DNA of 50,248 nucleotides from JAKLEX01 sp035327525 (lineage in GTDB: Bacteria; Patescibacteriota; Minisyncoccia; Phycocordibacterales; JAACPR01): assembly GCA_035327525.1 (NCBI GenBank), contig DAOLDC010000001.1:1-50248 (forward strand), given 5' to 3'. Under the pieces are notes generated by a model. It saw nothing but the letters and a program-made list of their open reading frames with translations, did not search any database and was not told the DNA's origin. Each line of letters starts with the position of its first letter. The first letter of the stretch is position 1. Both the position numbers and the translations under genes were made by a program. This document shows positions 1-7,682 of the stretch, in pieces.

Positions 1-8
1 TTTTTTCC

Positions 9-36
9 TTGACCTTTTGTAATTTATCTTTAATAT
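9..36 (+). promoter_or_regulatory. Putative promoter of the PIF1-like helicase gene
   Basis: A -35 of TTGACC (9-14) is followed after 16 bases by TAATAT (31-36). The same arrangement, with nearly the same flanks, recurs at 3095-3122 before the DAHP synthase gene. It would give a leader of about 65 bases before the ATG at 108, unlike the near-leaderless genes elsewhere in the window. Confidence 0.5.
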
Positions 37-107
37 TAAATAAAAGAAAAACTTTTTTATCAAAATCTTTTTTATCAAAAATTTACTTATTCAAAACCTA
101 CTTACTT

Positions 108-1547
108 ATGACACAAAGCGAAGCACTAAATATTCTCAAAACCGGAGCAAATGTTTTTTTGACTGGTGAACCCGGAAGCGGAAAAACTCACACAATAAAC
201 GAATATATAAAATATCTGAATCAACACCATATTGATCCTGCCATTACTGCTTCGACTGGAATCGCGGCAACTCATATCGGTGGAATTACAATTCATTCAT
301 GGAGCGGTATCGGTATAAAAAATTCTTTGAACAAATACGATTTGGACAAAATTTCATCAACGGAATATGTCAGCAAGAGAATTCGTCGAACGCATGTTCT
401 AATTATTGATGAAGTCTCTATGTTATCTGGCAAAACTCTTTCAATGGTTGATGCTGTTTGTCGTGAAGTTAGGCAGGACAATAGTCCGTTTGGTGGATTA
501 CAAATAATTTTTGTTGGAGATTTTTTTCAATTACCGCCAATTATGAAAAATAATTCGTCTGGGAATAATTCGTCTGGAAATAATTCCTATGACAATAATT
601 CATCCGATAATTATTACGATAGTAATTTTGAAACAGAAGGTCGACAAAACCGATTGATAGACGAATTGCCCGACTCGCGTTTTGCTTGCGATTCGCCAGC
701 TTGGCAGAATGCAAAACCAGTCATCTGTTATTTGACAGAACAGTATCGTCAGGATGATTCAGTTTTTACTTCTATTCTTTCATCAATTCGCAAAAATAAT
801 TTTACAGAAGAACATCTGATTCATATCGAAAAAAGAAAAATTATTCACAGTAATGCACCAACCGGAATCCCAAAACTTTTTTCACATAACGTTGCAGTTG
901 ATCAGGTGAATGATGATACTTTGGAAAAAATAAATAGTGAGAAAAAATTTTTTGAAATGACAATGCATGGTCCGATGCCGTTGGTTACAGCATTGATAAA
1001 AGGTTGCTTGTCACCAGAAAAACTTGCCCTAAAAATTGGCGCGTCAGTAATGTTTACAAAAAATAATCCACGAGAAGGCTATATCAATGGCACACTTGGC
1101 ACTGTAACTGGTTTTTCTAGAACCAGTCTGCAACCATTAGTCAAAACCGTTCACGGCGCAACGATAGAAGCATCTCCGCTGGAATGGACAATAGAAGAGA
1201 ATGGATCTGTAAAAGCAAAAATAACTCAGCTACCACTGCGATTGGCTTGGGCGATTACTGTTCATAAAAGTCAGGGAATGAGTTTGGACGCAGCCGTTAT
1301 GGATTTATCAAAAGTATTTGAATATGGCCAAGGATATGTGGCATTGTCACGCGTTCGTCGATTGTCGGGTCTGCATTTGCTTGGTTGGAATTCTCGCGCT
1401 TTTCAAGTACATCCAGAAATTTTGGAAAAAGACGAATCGTTCAGATTTTTGTCAGATAATGCAGAAAATGAATTTGGAAAAATTTCAAAAAAAGAACTGT
1501 CAAAAATGCACAAAGATTTCATAAAGTTTTGCGGAGGCAAAAAATGA
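108..1547 (+). CDS. PIF1/RecD-like superfamily 1 DNA helicase
   Basis: An ATP-dependent 5'-3' DNA helicase of the PIF1/RecD2 type, acting on replication or repair intermediates in the cytoplasm. The order of motifs is typical: Walker A GEPGSGKT (residues 20-27), Walker B IIDEVSM (D101-E102), GDFFQLPP (137-144), a QYRQ motif and near the C-terminus VHKSQGM (from 385) followed by YVALSRVRR. I place the start at the ATG at 108 because the conserved domain begins right after it; an upstream TTG at 9 would add 33 non-conserved residues and sits inside the promoter. Unusually, a tandem repeat rich in Asn and Ser (residues about 148-167) interrupts the helicase core just after the QLPP motif. It ends with TGA, showing that TGA is a stop here. 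The helicase call is firm; the biological role is inferred from the family. Confidence 0.9.
   Translation: MTQSEALNILKTGANVFLTGEPGSGKTHTINEYIKYLNQHHIDPAITASTGIAATHIGGITIHSWSGIGIKNSLNKYDLDKISSTEYVSKRIRRTHVLIIDEVSMLSGKTLSMVDAVCREVRQDNSPFGGLQIIFVGDFFQLPPIMKNNSSGNNSSGNNSYDNNSSDNYYDSNFETEGRQNRLIDELPDSRFACDSPAWQNAKPVICYLTEQYRQDDSVFTSILSSIRKNNFTEEHLIHIEKRKIIHSNAPTGIPKLFSHNVAVDQVNDDTLEKINSEKKFFEMTMHGPMPLVTALIKGCLSPEKLALKIGASVMFTKNNPREGYINGTLGTVTGFSRTSLQPLVKTVHGATIEASPLEWTIEENGSVKAKITQLPLRLAWAITVHKSQGMSLDAAVMDLSKVFEYGQGYVALSRVRRLSGLHLLGWNSRAFQVHPEILEKDESFRFLSDNAENEFGKISKKELSKMHKDFIKFCGGKK
549..608 (+). repeat. 15-bp tandem repeat inside the helicase gene, four copies
   Basis: Units 549-563, 564-578, 579-593 and 594-608 all start AATAATTC and are 15 bases long; a decayed fifth unit follows at 609-623. 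They encode NNSSG, NNSSG, NNSYD and NNSSD. The first two differ at one base, so the expansion looks recent, and it keeps the reading frame. Confidence 0.85.
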
Positions 1548-1582
1548 TTTTGTTTACAAATTTGTGACGCTCCAATTTTCTC

Positions 1583-1627
1583 GCGAATAATATTTGTGTG
1601 AATAATATTTGCGCGAACAATATCCGT
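1583..1627 (+). repeat. Three-copy 15-bp near-palindromic iteron upstream of a -10 box
   Basis: Three consecutive 15-base units (1583-1597, 1598-1612, 1613-1627) follow the pattern GCGAATAATATTTGC with one to three changes each. The unit is nearly a palindrome (outer arms GCxAATA / TATTxGC). The array ends two bases before a TATAAT box at 1630-1635, so it covers the -35 region. This is the layout of an operator for a dimeric regulator, but no regulator is identified. Confidence 0.6.
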
Positions 1628-1635
1628 GCTATAAT
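1627..1635 (+). promoter_or_regulatory. Extended -10 promoter (TGC TATAAT)
   Basis: TGC TATAAT occupies 1627-1635. The next ATG (1642) is six bases after the hexamer, so the transcript should start at or next to the start codon. No good -35 is visible; the region is filled by the 15-bp iteron. Confidence 0.6.
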
Positions 1636-1641
1636 TAGTGC

Positions 1642-1704
1642 ATGGGAAAAGGAGATCACAGAGAAAGAAAAGAAAAAAAGAAACCAAAAAAGTCAGCAAA
1701 GTAA
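1642..1704 (+). CDS. 20-residue highly basic peptide
   Basis: A tiny open frame encodes MGKGDHRERK followed by EKKKPKKSAK. Twelve of the 20 residues are Lys, Arg or His. The opening MGKGD resembles the start of the ribosomal peptide THX (bTHX/Thx), but the Gly- and Tyr-containing part of THX is absent, so a THX homologue is only possible. A strong extended -10 lies six bases upstream of the ATG and an iteron precedes that, which supports a real, regulated, leaderless gene. The flavoprotein gene starts 26 bases downstream and may share the transcript. RNA binding would fit the charge but is inference. Confidence 0.5.
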   Translation: MGKGDHRERKEKKKPKKSAK

Positions 1705-1730
1705 AAGTGACTTTTTGATTGTTTCAATTT

Positions 1731-3020
1731 ATGAAAAAACAGAGTCAAAACTTTGATGTAATTATTATTGGTGGTGGCGCATCAGGAATGATGGCTGCTG
1801 GCGTCGCCGGACAGAATGGCGCAAAAGTTTTGCTATTAGAAAAAAATCCGAAGCTAGGTGAAAAATTAAAAATAACAGGCGGTGGCAGGTGTAATATTAC
1901 AAATGCCGAATTTGATAATCGAGTTCTACTAAAAAAATATGGCGAAGGCGAGCAGTTTTTTTATTCTGCATTTGACCAGTTCGGTGTAAAAGATACTTTT
2001 GAATTTTTTGAGTCAAAAAAATTACCAATAATCGTTGAAGCTTCAAAAAGAGCTTTTCCGGCATCACAAAAAGCGCTTGACGTTTTTCTTGTATTAGAAA
2101 AAGTTTTGAAAGACAATAATGTGGTTATCAAAAGTAATTCAAAAATCATTTCTATAAATTCTGATGGCAACAAAATTTCCTCAGTTACAGATTCTGATGG
2201 TACAAATTATGTGGCAAATAATTATATTCTCGCAACCGGCGGACAGTCTCATCCCGAAACTGGATCAACAGGCGACGGATTTTTTTGGCTAAAAAAACTT
2301 GGACATACTGTCGTTGCGCCAACTCCGTCAATTGTTCCGCTTTCTGTCAAAGAGAAATGGGCAACATCACTATCCGGTAACAGTTTGGAATTTGTCCGAA
2401 TCGACTTCTATGTAAATGGTCAAAAAAAGTTCAAGAAAAAAGGCAAAATACTTTTTACCCATTTTGGAATATCTGGTCCTATGATTTTGAATAGTGCAAA
2501 AAAAGTTGATGATTTATTACACGAAGGAATTGTAACTGCAACTATTGATATGTATCCAGAATTGGATCATGGCGCACTAGAGCAAAAAATCATAAAAATT
2601 TTTGACTCAAACAAAAACAAAATGTTAAAAAATATTTTTTCAGAAATTGTAGAGCCTGGCACAAAAGATGTAATACTTTCTCTTTTACCAAAAATCGATT
2701 CTGCAAAAAAAGTTCACAGTGTAACAAAAGAGGAACGCAAACAAATCGTTTTTTTATTGAAAAATTTGCCACTGACTATCAACGGCTTGATGGGTTTTGA
2801 TAGAGCAGTCGTAGCGGATGGCGGAGTAGTTTTGACAGAAATTGACACAAAAACAATGAGATCAAAATTATTCAAAAACTTATTTATTACTGGCGATTTA
2901 CTGCATGTCAACAGAATGTCTGGTGGATATTCATTGCAATTATGTTGGACGACTGGTTTTGTTGCAGGAAAAAATGCGGTAATGAACTCTGATAATAGCG
3001 TGGCGGGAAATGCGAGCTAA
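1731..3020 (+). CDS. BaiN/YhiN-like (HI0933 family) FAD-dependent oxidoreductase
   Basis: A cytoplasmic flavoprotein of the HI0933/BaiN family. It opens with a dinucleotide-binding motif IIIGGGASGMMAAG (residues 11-24), then LLLEKNPKLGEKLKITGGGR with CNITNA directly after, which is the family's signature FAD-contacting stretch. Close to the C-terminus FITGDLLHVNRMSGGYSLQ is the second FAD motif, followed by CWTTGFVAG. The length of 429 residues is near the family norm. I prefer the ATG at 1731 over the TTG at 1719 because the Rossmann strand follows at the usual distance. The physiological substrate is unknown for most members (BaiN acts on bile acid intermediates in Clostridium; that should not be carried over here). 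The gene may be cotranscribed with the 20-residue peptide. Confidence 0.88.
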   Translation: MKKQSQNFDVIIIGGGASGMMAAGVAGQNGAKVLLLEKNPKLGEKLKITGGGRCNITNAEFDNRVLLKKYGEGEQFFYSAFDQFGVKDTFEFFESKKLPIIVEASKRAFPASQKALDVFLVLEKVLKDNNVVIKSNSKIISINSDGNKISSVTDSDGTNYVANNYILATGGQSHPETGSTGDGFFWLKKLGHTVVAPTPSIVPLSVKEKWATSLSGNSLEFVRIDFYVNGQKKFKKKGKILFTHFGISGPMILNSAKKVDDLLHEGIVTATIDMYPELDHGALEQKIIKIFDSNKNKMLKNIFSEIVEPGTKDVILSLLPKIDSAKKVHSVTKEERKQIVFLLKNLPLTINGLMGFDRAVVADGGVVLTEIDTKTMRSKLFKNLFITGDLLHVNRMSGGYSLQLCWTTGFVAGKNAVMNSDNSVAGNAS

Positions 3021-3094
3021 CAAATGAGCAATAGACAAGCTGGCAACCACACCGATCAATAATTGAATCGACAACGTAGCCAACATTGTTTTCC

Positions 3095-3122
3095 TTGACC
3101 TTTTTCGATATATCTTTAATAT
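3095..3122 (+). promoter_or_regulatory. Putative promoter of the DAHP synthase gene
   Basis: TTGACC (3095-3100), a 16-base spacer and TAATAT (3117-3122). It is almost a copy of the element at 9-36: both read TTCCTTGACCTTTT before the spacer and TATCTTTAATAT at its end. A leader of about 35 bases with a GGAAG ribosome binding site follows. Confidence 0.55.
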
Positions 3123-3163
3123 GTAAAACAAAGAGTGATCTTTCAAGAAAGGAAGTTATAATA

Positions 3164-4222
3164 ATGAATGGTGATAATAAAATAGAAGCAACTGACGTGA
3201 ACATCAAATCAATAACAAAAATGCCGACACCGGATGAACTAAAGGAAATGTATCCGCTTTCGCAGGAGGTTTTTGAAAAAGTTGTATACTCTTCAAGGGA
3301 AGCAATCAAATCAATCATCTCCGGTGAGGACAAAAGATTCTTGGTATTTGTTGGTCCATGTTCTATTCATAATGTTGAAGAGGCATATGAATATGCAAAA
3401 CGACTGAAAAACCTGCAGGCCGTCTTTGGCGACAAGATTTTGATTGTGATGCGCGTCTGTTTGGACAAACCTCGCTCTGGTCGTGGCTGGGCTGGATTCT
3501 TTCAGGATCCAGGACTCAATCAGTCCAGAAACATTGATGAGGGCTGGAAAAAAGGTCGGGAACTTTTGATAAAAATTCTTGAGCTTGGTATTCCAGTATC
3601 GATGGAACTGTTGGATGCTGATGCTTGTCAAAACGTCGATGACTGCATTTCTTATTGGTGGATTGGTGCCAGAACGGTCACATCACAACGCCTGCGAGAA
3701 ATCGCAAGCGGCTTGTCGACACCGGTCGGCTTCAAAAATCCAACAAACGGCAAAATTGCTGATGCGATCGATGCAATGGAAACCGCATGGCACGAAGCCG
3801 CATTTATTGCGACCAGTGGCAACGGTAATCGTTGCGAGTATCGCACATACGGCAACAAATACAGCAACCTGATTCTTCGCGGATCGGACAGTGGCCCAAA
3901 TTATGGACCAGAACATGTTGCTGATGCGGTTGCCAAATTGGTACATCGCAATCTGCCAAGTCGAATTCTAATCGACGTCTCGCATGCCAATTCCGGCAAA
4001 GATTATCGCAAACAACGCGAAGTTATTGCTGATATTGGAAAGAGGGTTGCTGCTGGCGAAAGTTATATCGCAGGCTTTCTCTACGAAAGCTATTTGGAGG
4101 AAGGCAACCAGAAATTGCCAAAAAATGTTTCTGATATCAAGCCAAACATATCAGTAACGGATGGTTGTGATAGTTTCGAAACTACACAACAACAACTACA
4201 ATCTCTCTACGAGATTTTGTAA
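3164..4222 (+). CDS. aroG: 3-deoxy-7-phosphoheptulonate (DAHP) synthase, class I AroG type
   Basis: Catalyses condensation of phosphoenolpyruvate and erythrose 4-phosphate, the first step of the shikimate pathway. The 352 residues match the AroG/AroF/AroH length and carry its active-site blocks in order: FVGPCSIHN, MRVCLDKPRSGRGW, IGARTVTSQ, PVGFKNPTNGK, IDVSHANSGKDYRKQ, ESYLEEGNQ and SVTDGC. The start at 3164 is fixed by a ribosome binding site (AAAGGAAG, ending nine bases upstream). The gene is clearly richer in G+C than its neighbours and is closed by a GC-rich hairpin terminator. No other shikimate or aromatic amino acid gene is in the window, and CPR genomes usually lack the pathway, so I infer horizontal acquisition from a richer-metabolism bacterium. 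The enzyme assignment is very secure; its role without partner enzymes is not. Confidence 0.95.
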   Translation: MNGDNKIEATDVNIKSITKMPTPDELKEMYPLSQEVFEKVVYSSREAIKSIISGEDKRFLVFVGPCSIHNVEEAYEYAKRLKNLQAVFGDKILIVMRVCLDKPRSGRGWAGFFQDPGLNQSRNIDEGWKKGRELLIKILELGIPVSMELLDADACQNVDDCISYWWIGARTVTSQRLREIASGLSTPVGFKNPTNGKIADAIDAMETAWHEAAFIATSGNGNRCEYRTYGNKYSNLILRGSDSGPNYGPEHVADAVAKLVHRNLPSRILIDVSHANSGKDYRKQREVIADIGKRVAAGESYIAGFLYESYLEEGNQKLPKNVSDIKPNISVTDGCDSFETTQQQLQSLYEIL

Positions 4223-4265
4223 AAATCAGTTTCCTCAACTGATTTACGATCACCGATCAACTTGA

Positions 4266-4290
4266 CCCGCGTGCAATGCGCGGGTTTTTT
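4266..4290 (+). terminator. Rho-independent terminator after DAHP synthase
   Basis: Perfect stem CCCGCG (4266-4271) with CGCGGG (4279-4284), a 7-base loop and six T. It is unusually GC-rich for this region and probably travelled with the gene. Confidence 0.9.
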
Positions 4291-4334
4291 CTTTGTTTTT
4301 AATTTATAATTATGTATTATGAAGCTTGAAATAT

Positions 4335-5159
4335 ATGAATAATAATAAAGACAAAAATAACGACACAACGTGGGGAAAAGTTGCTAATTGGTATGATGGA
4401 TATTTGAATGATCCAGATTCATATCAAGCAAAAGTAATTTATCCAAATTTGTTTCGTCTTTTGAATTTGAAAACTTCTGATTCTGTCCTAGAAATTGGTT
4501 GCGGGCAAGGATATTTTTTGAATAAATTTTATTCACATGCAAAAAATTTGACCGGTATAGATATTGGTCAGGAACTGATCGATATTGCAAAGAGTAAAAA
4601 TAAAAATATAAATTATATAGTTTGTAGCGCAGACGATGAAAACATTTTGCCGGAAAAAAGTTTTGATATTATAACTATTATTTTGGCGTTACAAAATATA
4701 AAAAATCTAGATGCGGTTTCAAAAAATGTTTCCAGGCTTTTGAAAAAAGATGGTAGAGCATATATTGTTCTAAATCATCCAACATTCAGAATCCCGCAAC
4801 ATAGCGACTGGGGTTTTGATGAAAAGAAAAAAAATCAATATCGAAAAATTGATGCCTATCTCAGCCAATTGGAAATTCATATTGATATGAATCCTGGCGC
4901 TGAATTTTTGGCTTCAAATTCTGCAAGCAGAAGAACAACAAAATTTCTGGATAAAAAACAATTTACAAAATCATTTCATAGATCACTACAAGTCTATTCA
5001 AAATCTTTTGTCAAAAATAATTTGGTAATTTCAAAGATTGAGGAATGGATTTCCCACAAAAAAAGCAAATCAGGTGCGCGTGCTGATGCTGAAGATTTGG
5101 CTCGCAAAGAAATCCCAATGTTTATGTGTCTTGAACTAAAAAAATATGAAATTTTATGA
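4335..5159 (+). CDS. Class I SAM-dependent methyltransferase
   Basis: A Rossmann-fold methyltransferase of about 274 residues. Motif I VLEIGCGQGYFL is near residue 54, followed by the acidic loop LTGIDIG, the post-I region YIVCSADDE and a motif IV-like FDIITIILALQNI; LLKKDGRAYIVLNHPTFRIPQ follows. The overall style is that of UbiE/Methyltransf_11 proteins. The substrate cannot be read from the sequence. A TATAAT box at 4305-4310 precedes the gene. I chose the ATG at 4335 over the TTG at 4326; an ATG at 4319 is out of frame and closes quickly. The 3' end overlaps the next gene by 14 bases, so the two are translationally coupled. Confidence 0.85.
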   Translation: MNNNKDKNNDTTWGKVANWYDGYLNDPDSYQAKVIYPNLFRLLNLKTSDSVLEIGCGQGYFLNKFYSHAKNLTGIDIGQELIDIAKSKNKNINYIVCSADDENILPEKSFDIITIILALQNIKNLDAVSKNVSRLLKKDGRAYIVLNHPTFRIPQHSDWGFDEKKKNQYRKIDAYLSQLEIHIDMNPGAEFLASNSASRRTTKFLDKKQFTKSFHRSLQVYSKSFVKNNLVISKIEEWISHKKSKSGARADAEDLARKEIPMFMCLELKKYEIL

Positions 5160-5541
5160 TGTCAAATTGTGGAAGAGGAAATACATTGATCTGTGGACAA
5201 TTCCACATTTCTTGATCGGAGTTATTTTTGCTTTTGTTGCAATAATAGAAAATTTTTCAGTATTTAATAGTTTTTATTTATTGGTTGCGTTGGCGGTTTT
5301 GTGGGAACTATTTGAGGTCAAATATAATTTGACGGAACCATTTACAAATAGAATTGTGGATGTTTTTGCCTCTATAACTGGATTTTATTTTGCGGTAGTG
5401 TTGATTGATTATTTTGACCCGCAAGGCGATTTATTCAGAAACATATTATATTTTTTGATGATTATCTATGTTGTTAGCAATATTATTGGTTGGTTATGCA
5501 AACATCTACGAGATTCAAAAGGAGGAGACAATTCACTCTAA
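5146..5541 (+). CDS. Small multi-pass membrane protein, unknown function
   Basis: 131 residues with about four hydrophobic segments (roughly 20-38, 42-60, 72-92, 98-117). A short basic N-terminus precedes IPHFLIGVIFAF, and a conserved-looking LWELFEVK sits between membrane segments with NRIVDVFASITGFYFA after it. Acidic and Asn residues inside membrane-adjacent segments recall VanZ-like or DUF2238-like proteins, but I cannot assign a family with confidence. It overlaps the methyltransferase by 14 bases, so the two products may work on the same membrane-linked substrate (inference). Confidence 0.75.
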   Translation: MKFYDVKLWKRKYIDLWTIPHFLIGVIFAFVAIIENFSVFNSFYLLVALAVLWELFEVKYNLTEPFTNRIVDVFASITGFYFAVVLIDYFDPQGDLFRNILYFLMIIYVVSNIIGWLCKHLRDSKGGDNSL

Positions 5542-5607
5542 ATTCGCCCTAATTTTGCCCTAAAATTATTATAAACTTATTCTAAAATTTTCTATTGCTT
5601 TTTGTTA

Positions 5608-5616
5608 TGCTATAAT
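5608..5616 (+). promoter_or_regulatory. Extended -10 promoter (TGC TATAAT) of the yqeY-like gene
   Basis: TGC TATAAT, with the ATG of the next gene (5626) nine bases after the hexamer. The transcript is predicted to start within two or three bases of the AUG. Confidence 0.6.
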
Positions 5617-5625
5617 TTAATAATT

Positions 5626-6078
5626 ATGACAATTCAAGAAAAAATAAAAGAAGATATAAAATCCGCAATGAAGGCACGGGACGAAGTTCGACTTTCTGTT
5701 TTGAGAGGACTTTCTGCAAGTTTTATAAATGAGTTAGTAACACTCAAGAGAACTCCGCAGGACAAATTATCAGATGAGGAAGCATTAAAAGTAATAACTA
5801 GGGCGTCAAAACAGAGAAAAGATTCAATAGAACAATTCGAAAAAGGTGGTAGACCAGAATTGGCTGAATCGGAAAAGTCCGAGCTAAAAATTATAGAAGA
5901 ATTTCTACCAACACTGATGTCTGAACAGGATATTCGTGCATATGTTTTGGCAAAAAAAGACGAAATGGGCATAAATTCAAAAGAGCAATTTGGACAATTT
6001 ATGGGAGCAGTAATGTCTGGGTTAAAAGGCAAGGCTGACGGTGGATTGGTCAAAAAAATAATAGAAGAAAGTTTGTAA
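5626..6078 (+). CDS. yqeY: GatB/YqeY domain protein
   Basis: A 150-residue free-standing YqeY protein, homologous to the C-terminal tail domain of the amidotransferase subunit GatB. It starts MTIQEKIKEDIKSAMKARDE, then VRLSVLRGLSASF, and carries the internal EQFEKGGRPELAESEKSE and LPTLMSEQDI blocks, with GLKGKADGGLVKKIIEE at the end, all typical. The free protein is thought to bind tRNA or help amidotransferases, but its role is not settled. The start at 5626 sits just after an extended -10; upstream in-frame codons would lie inside the promoter. rmuC follows after 23 bases. Confidence 0.93.
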   Translation: MTIQEKIKEDIKSAMKARDEVRLSVLRGLSASFINELVTLKRTPQDKLSDEEALKVITRASKQRKDSIEQFEKGGRPELAESEKSELKIIEEFLPTLMSEQDIRAYVLAKKDEMGINSKEQFGQFMGAVMSGLKGKADGGLVKKIIEESL

Positions 6079-6101
6079 TTGATTTTTTAAAATAAACAAA
6101 A

Positions 6102-7157
6102 ATGGAAATAATTTTGATAATACTGATTGCTGTTCTAGTAATAATTAACGTTGCTATCGTTTTTTTGTTTATTCGAAAAAAAGAAACTCCGAAAGATGAG
6201 GGCAGTATGCAATTATTATTGCAACATTTAAACGACCTGAATCGCACAGTGGATCAAAAAATCAGTGAATCTGGCAAGGAAATGCGTCAATCTATTCAAC
6301 ATCAGACCAGTGAATCCCAAAAAATAATTAGAGATGTTACTGAACGCCTGACAAAATTGGATGAAACAAATCGACAAGTTCTAGGATTTTCTGATCAATT
6401 GAAAAAACTCCAAGACACTCTAACCAATCCCAAACAGCGCGGAATTCTGGGTGAGTATTTTCTGGAAGAAACTCTCAAAAATGTTTTGCCACCAAATTCC
6501 TATCAAATGCAATATAAATTCACAAATGGTGAGATTGTCGACGCGGTAGTTTTTGTTAAAGAAAAAATTATTCCAATTGACTCAAAATTTTCTCTAGAAA
6601 ATTATCAGAGATTGATAGAAGAAACAGATCCAATTCGTCGCGAAGAAATTCAAAAACTTTTCAAAGAAGATCTGAAGCGTCGAATAGATGAAACTGCAAA
6701 ATATGTTCGACCGAACGAGAATACGATGGACTTTGCCTTTATGTTTATCCCTTCGGAATCTATTTATTATGATTTACTAATTAACAAAATCGGCACCACA
6801 AAAGTCTCTACCAGAGATTTGATCGAATACGCTTTCAAAGAAAAAAAAGTTGTAATTGTTTCGCCAACTAGTTTTTTGGCTTATTTGCAAACTGTTTTGC
6901 AAGGTTTACGAGCAATGCAAATCGAAGAGTCAGCAAAAGGTATTCGCAAAAAAGTCGAAAGTCTAGCAAAACATATTCTGAGCTATGATGATTATCTAAA
7001 AAAATTGGGAGGTCATTTGTCTACAACAGTAAATACCTACAATACTGCCTACAAAGAGTTCAAAAAAATTGATAAAGATGTGGTAAAAATTACCGACAAG
7101 GGTGGTGAGATAGAAGTATTAGAAATTGCCAAACCAGAATCAGATCAAATCGATTAG
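6102..7157 (+). CDS. rmuC: DNA recombination protein RmuC homologue
   Basis: 351 residues. One N-terminal membrane helix (about 3-24) is followed by a coiled coil (about 35-115) and then the conserved RmuC nuclease-like domain: LTNPKQRGILGEYFLEETLKNVLP, GEIVDAVVF, IIPIDSKFSLENYQ, and SPTSFLAYLQTV. The Gly-Glu and Asp-x-Lys residues correspond to a restriction-endonuclease-like fold. RmuC limits rearrangements between inverted repeats in E. coli; biochemical activity is otherwise poorly known. It is shorter than the E. coli protein (about 475 residues) because of a reduced coiled coil. Likely cotranscribed with yqeY. Confidence 0.93.
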   Translation: MEIILIILIAVLVIINVAIVFLFIRKKETPKDEGSMQLLLQHLNDLNRTVDQKISESGKEMRQSIQHQTSESQKIIRDVTERLTKLDETNRQVLGFSDQLKKLQDTLTNPKQRGILGEYFLEETLKNVLPPNSYQMQYKFTNGEIVDAVVFVKEKIIPIDSKFSLENYQRLIEETDPIRREEIQKLFKEDLKRRIDETAKYVRPNENTMDFAFMFIPSESIYYDLLINKIGTTKVSTRDLIEYAFKEKKVVIVSPTSFLAYLQTVLQGLRAMQIEESAKGIRKKVESLAKHILSYDDYLKKLGGHLSTTVNTYNTAYKEFKKIDKDVVKITDKGGEIEVLEIAKPESDQID

Positions 7158-7207
7158 GCCTTGCAAAAACTACATATTTCGTGTAATATTCTAATTTACA
7201 AATTCAC

Positions 7208-7558
7208 ATGGAAAAAACAACCAAAAAAACAACTGCCACTGACAAATTAGCCGTTATTAGAACTGGTGGCAAACAATACGTCGTAAAAGAGGGCGATATC
7301 CTGAAAATCGAAAAATTAGATGCAAAAAATGTTTCAAAAGACAAAAAAATAATCTTTTCTGATGTCTTGATGGTGTCTGATTCTGAAAAAACAGAAATTG
7401 GAACTCCAAACGTAAAGTCAGAAGTTACTGCCGAACTAATCGAAGAAGGTCGCAACAAAAAAGTTGTTGTAATTCACTATCGCGCAAAATCTCGCCATTT
7501 CAAAAAAGCTGGTCACAGACAACCATTCATGAAGATCAAGGTTACAAAAATCGCCTAA
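7208..7558 (+). CDS. rplU: 50S ribosomal protein L21
   Basis: 116 residues. The L21 fold is evident from LAVIRTGGKQYVVKEGDIL near residue 13, VLMVSDSEK, IGTPNVKSEVTAEL and the RNA-binding tail HYRAKSRHFKKAGHRQPFMK. A Lys/Thr-rich extension of about 12 residues precedes the domain. In most bacteria rplU is followed at once by rpmA (L27), but here rpmA is some 39 kb away at 46563. A hairpin terminator follows. Confidence 0.97.
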   Translation: MEKTTKKTTATDKLAVIRTGGKQYVVKEGDILKIEKLDAKNVSKDKKIIFSDVLMVSDSEKTEIGTPNVKSEVTAELIEEGRNKKVVVIHYRAKSRHFKKAGHRQPFMKIKVTKIA

Positions 7559-7617
7559 ATTCTGAGATCGCCAAAATCCTGGAATCGCTCAAATTCCGAA
7601 AAACTTCTCCACAAAAT

Positions 7618-7640
7618 ACCGACAGAAAAGTCGGTTTTTT
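7618..7640 (+). terminator. Rho-independent terminator after rplU
   Basis: ACCGAC (7618-7623) pairs with GTCGGT (7630-7635) around a six-base A-rich loop, followed by a T run (7635-7640). Confidence 0.85.
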
Positions 7641-7651
7641 AATTTGAATTC

Positions 7652-7660
7652 TGTTATAAT
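7652..7660 (+). promoter_or_regulatory. Extended -10 promoter (TGT TATAAT) of the surface protein gene
   Basis: TGT TATAAT lies just after the rplU terminator; the ATG at 7683 is 22 bases past the hexamer. This starts the pilus/surface-protein unit. Confidence 0.6.
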
Positions 7661-7682
7661 ATATTCAAAGTAAATTTTTTAT

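Noticed and set aside
3579..3946. Extra open frames on both strands inside the DAHP synthase gene
   Set aside because: Higher G+C here removes stop codons in all frames; the enzyme frame contains all active-site motifs.
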